DNA from: Miscanthus floridulus
Taxonomy: Eukaryota; Streptophyta; Magnoliopsida; Poales; Poaceae
DNA length: 64,000 bases
NCBI RefSeq assembly: GCF_019320115.1
Contig: NC_089595.1
Span: forward strand, 112,980,461-113,044,460
Direction: 5' to 3'
A model generated the notes under the pieces. That model ran no database searches and was not told where the DNA came from. It was given only the letters and a program-made list of their open reading frames with translations. The translations under genes were made by a program, and so were the position numbers. This document shows, one piece after another, positions 57,924 to 64,000 of the stretch (the stretch's first letter is position 1; each line of letters opens with the position of its first letter).

Positions 57924-59448
57924 CCACCACACACACCCCAGCAAATGGAGCTGGCCGAGAAGAAGAGCCAGGTGTACATGCTGTTGGGCCCTGCTCAGCT
58001 CAGTGCCCATAACGACAGGTTATGGGAGACAGGTCCCTTGCTGGCTTGCTCACCGTCACCGGCAAATATTTCTGTTTGGTTAAAAAAGACAATTGTTTTT
58101 GAATAAAACGAATGGTTAAATTTGAGATTAAAAAAATCAAACGAACTGTAATTTGAGTACAGAGAAAGCATCAGTGATCTGTGTTCTTCTGAATACGAGC
58201 ATACGACAAGGGCAGAAAGTAGTAGCCGTTGCCTTGGCAGTGCAGGAAAGAATGCAGGTGGCCGTTGCCGAGGATAGTTTATACTGTACATGGGTAATCG
58301 GTCGAAGCATTAATGCAGGTAGCACTCCAACGTAACGATCACTAAACTGAACTGCATGGATAAAATACGATACGAAGTACTGTACTCCTAGTAGATTATT
58401 TGGATCACCCATACAACCTTATTACAACGGCCCGAATTTGCATATGCAGTTCTAGGGGGTATATTAGTCCTCAATTTATTTCAAAGCTGCTGCTGGAGGT
58501 AGCTAGAGCGGCATCAGTGTGTGTAGCAGCATTTGCTGTGCCTGCAAGTTGCAAGCTAGTTGTTGACCCCACGGCAAAGGCAGGGACGACGGACGCCTTG
58601 TTGGCCGGCATATATCCACGTGCCAAGTTGCGCCAGACTTGAAATGTGTTATGATTCTGTCTTCGGAACAACTTTGCTCATCACTCGTTACTGAGGTGGA
58701 GTATGCTGTATGCAGAAGCACAGCTGTAGTACAGGAGTGAAGAGCTCCAGATTATTAGTGATCATCTCTTTGTCTGGAACTTTAAAAATGAGCAGGCATC
58801 TTGTGGTGTTATGACCTTTGCTTGGAACCCCTGCTGAAAGGCTGAGTCAGGGTGTCTGTCACTGGTGTGTGTGCGCCTTTCGTATGCGTGAAGCGGCAGC
58901 TAGTTCATCTGTACTGTATGGCGATCGATCGATGGCTGCTAGCTTTGGATCGGTTTCACTACTCTTCGTCTGCAGTTTCAAATGCAGGCGTGAGGTTATG
59001 GACGGGAACGCGAATTGCAAGCATGCATGGTGGTTCATCCATCCGCAGACCGCAGGCAAGCTGGATGGTCATGGAGGCATGGAGACCCCACACCATGTTC
59101 CCTAGTAGGAGAAGACCCACTGTCCTAGCTGTGCAGTGCAGCTTGATCCATGTATATATGCCTTCAATTCAAGCCATGTACGTCCAGGCTTGCGGCGAGG
59201 AGCAGAATCAGGTGGTCGGTCACATTAACGCCACGTCAGCTCTGGACGTTCAGATCCACTGTTCAGCATTTCTCGGGACGGGCCTGCATAGCATATGGCC
59301 ATGTCTAACCCAAGTTCTCCAACCATCCTTGACCGATTTTGGTTCCAAAAGTTCAGTTATCTAAACCAGCTCGTAAACTTTAGTCATCTTCTATTTGGTT
59401 TGATGGGCTAAAAGAGATTAAAAAATGCCTTTCAGTCCCTTTTAGTTA
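57924..59448. other. Intergenic, no supported gene
   Basis: Several open frames but none with a protein-family motif. Confidence 0.4.
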
Positions 59449-59620
59449 GGGTGTTTGGTTCTAAAGTGACTGAAAGGTGAGGCAGACTAACTAAAAGGTA
59501 GCAACATTTGAGTGACTAGTTGACTAAAGGTCATTATTTAGTCCCATTTAGTGAAAGTGTTTGATAAAAAGTGATACTAAATGGGACTAGATTTAGGAAT
59601 CGAAGAGTGACCAAACACCC
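59449..59620. mobile_element. Tourist-like MITE
   Basis: A 172-bp element with GGGTGTTTGGTTCTAAAGTG at the left and inverted AGTGACCAAACACCC at the right. Flanked by TTA and CTA, a slightly decayed 3-bp duplication. Confidence 0.65.
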
Positions 59621-59833
59621 CTAGATCTGAGTACACGTCAGGCCACGGCGTGTTTGGGCCGAGCCTACAAAAAGGCCAACTGGGCAGGTCTGGGCCCGAT
59701 ATATTTCGGCCGAGAATAAAATTAATGTTTTAGGTCAACTGTGCCGTGATAAATAGGTAGCGGCGGAACCTCTGTGCACGTCATGTCCAATCAGGTGAGC
59801 GGACCGGGCGAGATTTGCTCAAGTCTACTTTGG

Positions 59834-60590
59834 CAGGGCTCTTGGAGGCTTCGGTTCCTGGCACTGTAGCGCTCTGTCGGCCGCCCAGTAGCCGATTACT
59901 GGCACTGTAGCAGGAACCGTCGGAGCCAGAAAAGCCGGCTCATAAACAGTACCCGAGCTACAGTGAGAGAAGAAACTAGGATAGAGAAAATCAGCTCCGA
60001 GCTACAATGTTTTCTACAGTAATTGTCAGGCGGAGCCGGAGCCGTGGCCTTATGATTTGTGAATTGTGATATGAGGTTCGAGGAAACAGACGTCTGAGAA
60101 AAGCAAGAGCAACCTTTGTACGTAAATCCTACCTGCGGCCATGTGGTGTTGCTTTCCACTCTAAGAGCATCTCCAAGAGTGTTTTTAAAACCCACTTCTA
60201 ATCTTGAATTTTTTTGGCAAGATTAAAAAAACTGCTCTCCAACAACTCCCTATCTCATATACCGATCTTTCTGCAGTTGGGAAAATCCACCGATCACGGA
60301 AATATACGTGCGCTTATCGATCGTCAATCCAGAGGTAGAAGGACGTTGGAAGAATAAAGAGTAGTACATGATGTTTTTCAATGCAAATGTGTAAAAGAGA
60401 AAGAAAATATAAAAGTGATTATGATTTTGGAAATAATTTAGGATTCCTGATGCAAAGTTGCATTCTATATTTAAGGAGCGAACTTTCAGAACTGCCGGAG
60501 AAACTCAATAAATATGCTCCTAACTTTTTTTTGCCAGTTGAAAAACTCATTGATTTACCAATTGATTTTTTAGGAACTATTCGAGATGCT
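59834..60590. other. MITE-like relics
   Basis: CTGGCACTGTAGC occurs twice near 59858 and 59900, and GAGCCGG/CCGGCT inverted phrases lie within 59834-60045. A second element seems to run from GAGCATCTCCAAGAG at 60165 to an inverted end GAGATGCTCC at about 60590, similar to the one at 37644. Boundaries uncertain. Confidence 0.35.
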
Positions 60591-60777
60591 CCAAGGTCTA
60601 AGCTACCCTCACGCAACCCATGTTTTGTGGCTCCTTACCTAGGGTTCACCATATATCCCCGGCCTTTACCTGGGGATGCAAGTTGCACTACGGTTAAAAT
60701 TACCTAAATAATTAATCGAACCAAACATATTTAATAAAAAATTATTTAGACCAATCATATGTTCGTTTAAAATTATA

Positions 60778-60985
60778 CTCCCTCCGAAATAGAGACCTTA
60801 TAATTCAGCTAAGGTCAAACTATTGTAAATTTGATTAAATTTATAGAAAACATATCGATATTTATGATATCAAATCAATACAATTCAATTTACCATGAAA
60901 TGTAGTTTCTTATATCTAATCTAACTTGTGTAATAAACATTGATATTTTTCTGTATAAATTCATTCTTAACTTAACTCTGACAAA
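60778..60985. mobile_element. Stowaway-type MITE, one end missing
   Basis: Starts CTCCCTCCGAAATAG after TA. The interior (TTTGATTAAATTTATAGAAAA) is like other copies. No matching inverted end is found before the RLP24 promoter. Confidence 0.6.
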
Positions 60986-61005
60986 ACTGGTAAACTGTTC
61001 GGCCT

Positions 61006-61088
61006 GGCCCAAAGGGGCAGCCCAAAGTGACGGCCCACCAAGCGAGCAACATAAGCCCCGCTCTCCACTCCCTTCGCGAAAACCCTAG
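61006..61088 (+). promoter_or_regulatory. Site II motifs and telo box upstream of RLP24
   Basis: GGCCCA at 61006-61011 and 61032-61037, AGCCCA at 61019-61024 and AAACCCTAG at 61080-61088. The combination of site II elements and a telo box is typical of plant ribosomal-protein and ribosome-biogenesis promoters, where TCP factors bind site II. The distances fit a short 5' UTR. Confidence 0.7.
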
Positions 61089-61222
61089 CGGCCGCAGTCG
61101 GCCAGTTGCGCGTGCCCTCCGCCGCTCGACAGCCGCCCGCGCGCCGCAGTCGCATATCACCAAACCCGTTCTTTTTCTGCTGATTCGGGGGCCCGTAGGA
61201 CGGCACCAAGGAAGGCGGCGCC

Positions 61223-63925
61223 ATGAGGTTGGAGAAGTGCTGGTTCTGCTCCTCCACCATCTACCCCGGCCATGGAATCCAGTTCGTCCGCAACGATGCC
61301 AAGGTGCTTCTCTTCTTCTTGTTTCCTCGGAAGGTTTCCTTGTTTGATTTTGATTGACATAAAGAGCTCGCCCTTGGTGGAGTCATGGAACCATTACTGA
61401 ATCCAAACTGTTAGCTGCTTGTGTTGAATCAGTTTCTTGCCTGTGTTATATTTGGGAGACCGTGTTAGTTTCTGGTGCCCAATCGCATATTTTAGTTTCT
61501 GGCTCACGACGTTGGATGGACCATGCCCCTGACTTTGTATCTGGTGTTGTCTGGAGATATATCCGGCACTACAGGTTGTGAGCTGGTGTGAGCAATGAGC
61601 TATAAGTTATTACTTAACAGTGTAAATATATAAATAATGGATTGTTGTGTCTTCCTGTCAAGAACTGGCTCCTTAGCATTTTCTTATCTGCTGTAGAACT
61701 GCTAAGCAAGTTAGAGAACCTTTTGCCCTTTTCTTTTTCCAGTTCATCATTATGAAGCGAACCTTCTATTAAAAACGAAATTTAGGGATGAACTAATAAT
61801 GGTGATCATCTTGTTTGTGCGGGAGTCAAACAGAAAATTAGGCAAATGGTGTCTGTCTCTCTTCAGAGAATTGATAGTTTGATACTGTCACCTGGTTAGA
61901 TATGTTAGTAGAAAAATTTTAACGGTGCTAATTAGATGTAAATGGAAATCACATGGCATGACATTTCTTGATGCATAGGATTGCCTTGTAAGCACTGAAC
62001 ACTTCATAAAAGATGTTAGACCCAAATCTGGTCTTCACTTAAGGAACTTGGCTTAATTATTTGGCTTAGAAGCTGCAGCTTACATGCATGGTAACTGCAG
62101 CATTGATTTGTGGTTTTAGCTATTCCCTCCACTTCATTTTATAAAGGCTAATGCACATTAAATTCAGGCTTGTGCGCATTAAGCCAAACTTGTAATCTTC
62201 AACCAACAATTAGCCTCAACAGATTTTCATTTTGTTGGTGTGAAAATGATATAATTGGATTCACGTTTTACTGCATTTTCTTATGGTTATAATTTTGTTT
62301 CTGCAAGCACTGCATTATAAGAAATTAAGAGTCGATATCTAGTTTTCGAGACCATGCCTCGAAGTCTATCAATGCCTTAAGTTTTGCAATGTAGGGACTA
62401 CCAGCTATAACTCCTTAGTTACCTGCTTTATTTGTGAGACAGTTCGGCGTAAGAGTTATTTGTTCCTTGTCCAATGGGGTTTTCCCTACTCCTGTTGTTG
62501 TTTCTTGATGGATGTAGGCAGTGAATTTAATACTGTATAGTGACAAACAGAGCACTAGACTGTATTTTTATCTGTTTAATTTCAGATTCAGAATCTACTA
62601 GAAGATAGAAGATATGCAATTGTGCCATAATGCTTACGATAACTAAATGTTCTGTAGACTAGGTAACTTAATTTTACTTTAAAGAAAACTAAGATCTAAC
62701 TAAATTCGTTTGTATGTTTTGTACTGTTCCAGCATGCGTAATTCTGTTTTCTATATCATTTTGCATGTAATTTCTAGTATGTTTTGTACTGTTCCAGCAT
62801 GCGTGATTCTGTTTTCTATATCATTTTGCATGTAATTTCTAGTTAATTCGTTTGTGTTATCCTGGATTCCTCGTTGTTCAGTAATGCTTATTCGTACAGT
62901 TTCTGATTCCCATAAATGTTATTTATTGTATTCTGTGAACGGTGGCCTACTTGATGAATTCAAGGAAAATATAAAATACCGCATTTCTTGGTCTGCAATA
63001 GAAGAACATGTAGGCTTGCTTGTTAGATCTTTGTAATGTGTATCTGTTAGGAGCGGCCAGTGTTCTTTGAGTAACAATATGGTATTTTGGTACATGCGGC
63101 AACACACCTTTGAAAATTTTATGGGCCTAGAATGTAAAGTTGGATATTTTGTCTTCTGGCCATATGTAAATGAAACTGCTTTATTTATATACTTTACAAA
63201 TATTCTTCATTAGCCGTGTTTAAATATGACACATCAGTTTTACATTCTTTTCTTGATTGATGATTATCCTTATTAAGATGTTCAGGGGTTCTATTTTTCT
63301 TCTGGATTAAAATTGAAAGGTAAAATATGCCGTTGTAATTTTCTTTTGACTGATATGTTATGTCTGCCCCCATGAATTATGATTTTTAGTTTTAGTGTTC
63401 AAATTTATATCCTTTCTAGACTGTTAAAGTGTTTATTGCGAAAATTGTTTGCATGAATACTTCAGAGCAATATAAGGCAATGCATATGCTTTTCTTGCCT
63501 TTAAAGTAAATTTTGTTGTTTCTATTTTGTATCTTGTTGGTACCCTGCAAGAGTGATTGGATATTTCTTCTTGCCAGATCTTCCGCTTTTGCCGGTCAAA
63601 GTGTCATAAAAATTTTAAGATGAAGAGAAATCCTCGTAAGGTTAAGTGGACAAAAGCATACAGGCAATTGCATGGCAAGGACATGACAAAGGTTAGTAAC
63701 CACTTTGTTGTTTCTGATATCATGTAATAATCGGGGGTCCTATTTTTTCCTATTCAAACCATGACTGATATTCTTTGAAATTTACCAGGATACAACCTTT
63801 GAGTTTGAGAGGAAGAGGAACAGGCCTGAGCGGTATGACCGCAAATTGACAGAGCAAACTCTGAAGGCCATCCCTCTTATTACAAAGATTAGGCATGACC
63901 GTCTGGAGAAGCACATTTCAAACAG
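61223..63925 (+). CDS. RLP24 ribosome biogenesis protein, 5' part
   Basis: Three coding exons: 61223-61303 (27 codons), 63578-63691 (38 codons) and 63789-63925 (45 codons plus 2 nt). All have GT-AG borders and continuous phase. Exon 1 has the L24e zinc-ribbon half CWFC with [12 protein letters not shown]. Exon 2 has the other half ([18 protein letters not shown]). Exon 3 begins [20 protein letters not shown], the part that distinguishes RLP24 from ribosomal protein L24. RLP24 holds the L24 site on pre-60S particles until the AAA-ATPase Drg1 removes it in the cytoplasm. The gene continues past the window edge. Confidence 0.93.
61304..63577 (+). other. Intron 1 of RLP24 (2274 bp)
   Basis: Donor AAG/GTGCTTCTC and acceptor TTGCCAG/ATC. 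T-rich, no coding signal. It contains a 65-bp tandem duplication at 62713-62842. Confidence 0.85.
62713..62842. repeat. 65-bp tandem duplication in RLP24 intron 1
   Basis: Two adjacent 65-bp copies (62713-62777 and 62778-62842), starting TATGTTTTGTACTG. They differ at one base (GCGTAATT against GCGTGATT). Confidence 0.9.
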
Positions 63926-64000
63926 GTTCGTTATTGTACTCCAATTTGTTGTCTGTTTGATTTTGCAAGGATTTTCCTGTCTAACATGTACATCTTTTGA

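Overview
This window is nuclear DNA from a grass, most likely a panicoid such as sorghum, sugarcane or a relative. The signs are grass-type Stowaway, Tourist-like and hAT-type MITEs, an Au-type SINE, copia and gypsy LTRs, GC-rich single-exon genes and a spliced ribosome-biogenesis gene. The tribe-level placement is inference.

Only four host genes look functional: a CC-type glutaredoxin (35862-36332, minus), two single-domain fasciclin-like arabinogalactan proteins (51137-51958 and 55008-55784, both minus), and the first three coding exons of the 60S ribosome-assembly factor RLP24 (from 61223, plus, running off the right edge). They do not form a pathway. The FLA pair looks like a local gene family.

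Most of the rest is mobile DNA. From the left there is a LINE tail, then a gag-only non-autonomous copia-type element (1567-7661). Its 3' LTR is broken by a second LTR element that runs into a 100-N gap (9271-9370). A frameshifted serine/threonine-rich ORF follows. Next is a Pack-MULE (11053-18954) with a perfect 9-bp target duplication. It carries scrambled cytochrome P450 pieces and a GH81 endo-1,3-beta-glucanase piece, and is itself interrupted by a young copia element (12797-18075) with two in-frame stop codons. A SINE, several MITEs and a Micron-like element sitting between two TA microsatellites follow.

The middle holds two hAT elements. The first (23770-27393) has a decayed TTF/DUF4371-type transposase and carries a fragment of a bZIP transcription-factor gene. 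The second (28027-31793) has an intact 736-aa BED-type transposase. Further right are a solo LTR with TSD GATAC (38609-39876) and a three-level nest at 42416-46387: a Stowaway MITE split by a LINE-type retroinsertion, itself split by a solo LTR. Each of the two inner insertions has a perfect target duplication. A foldback element lies at about 48800-49625.

The most notable theme is gene capture by DNA transposons of two superfamilies within 16 kb. All family names come from reading motifs in the sequence; no database search was run.
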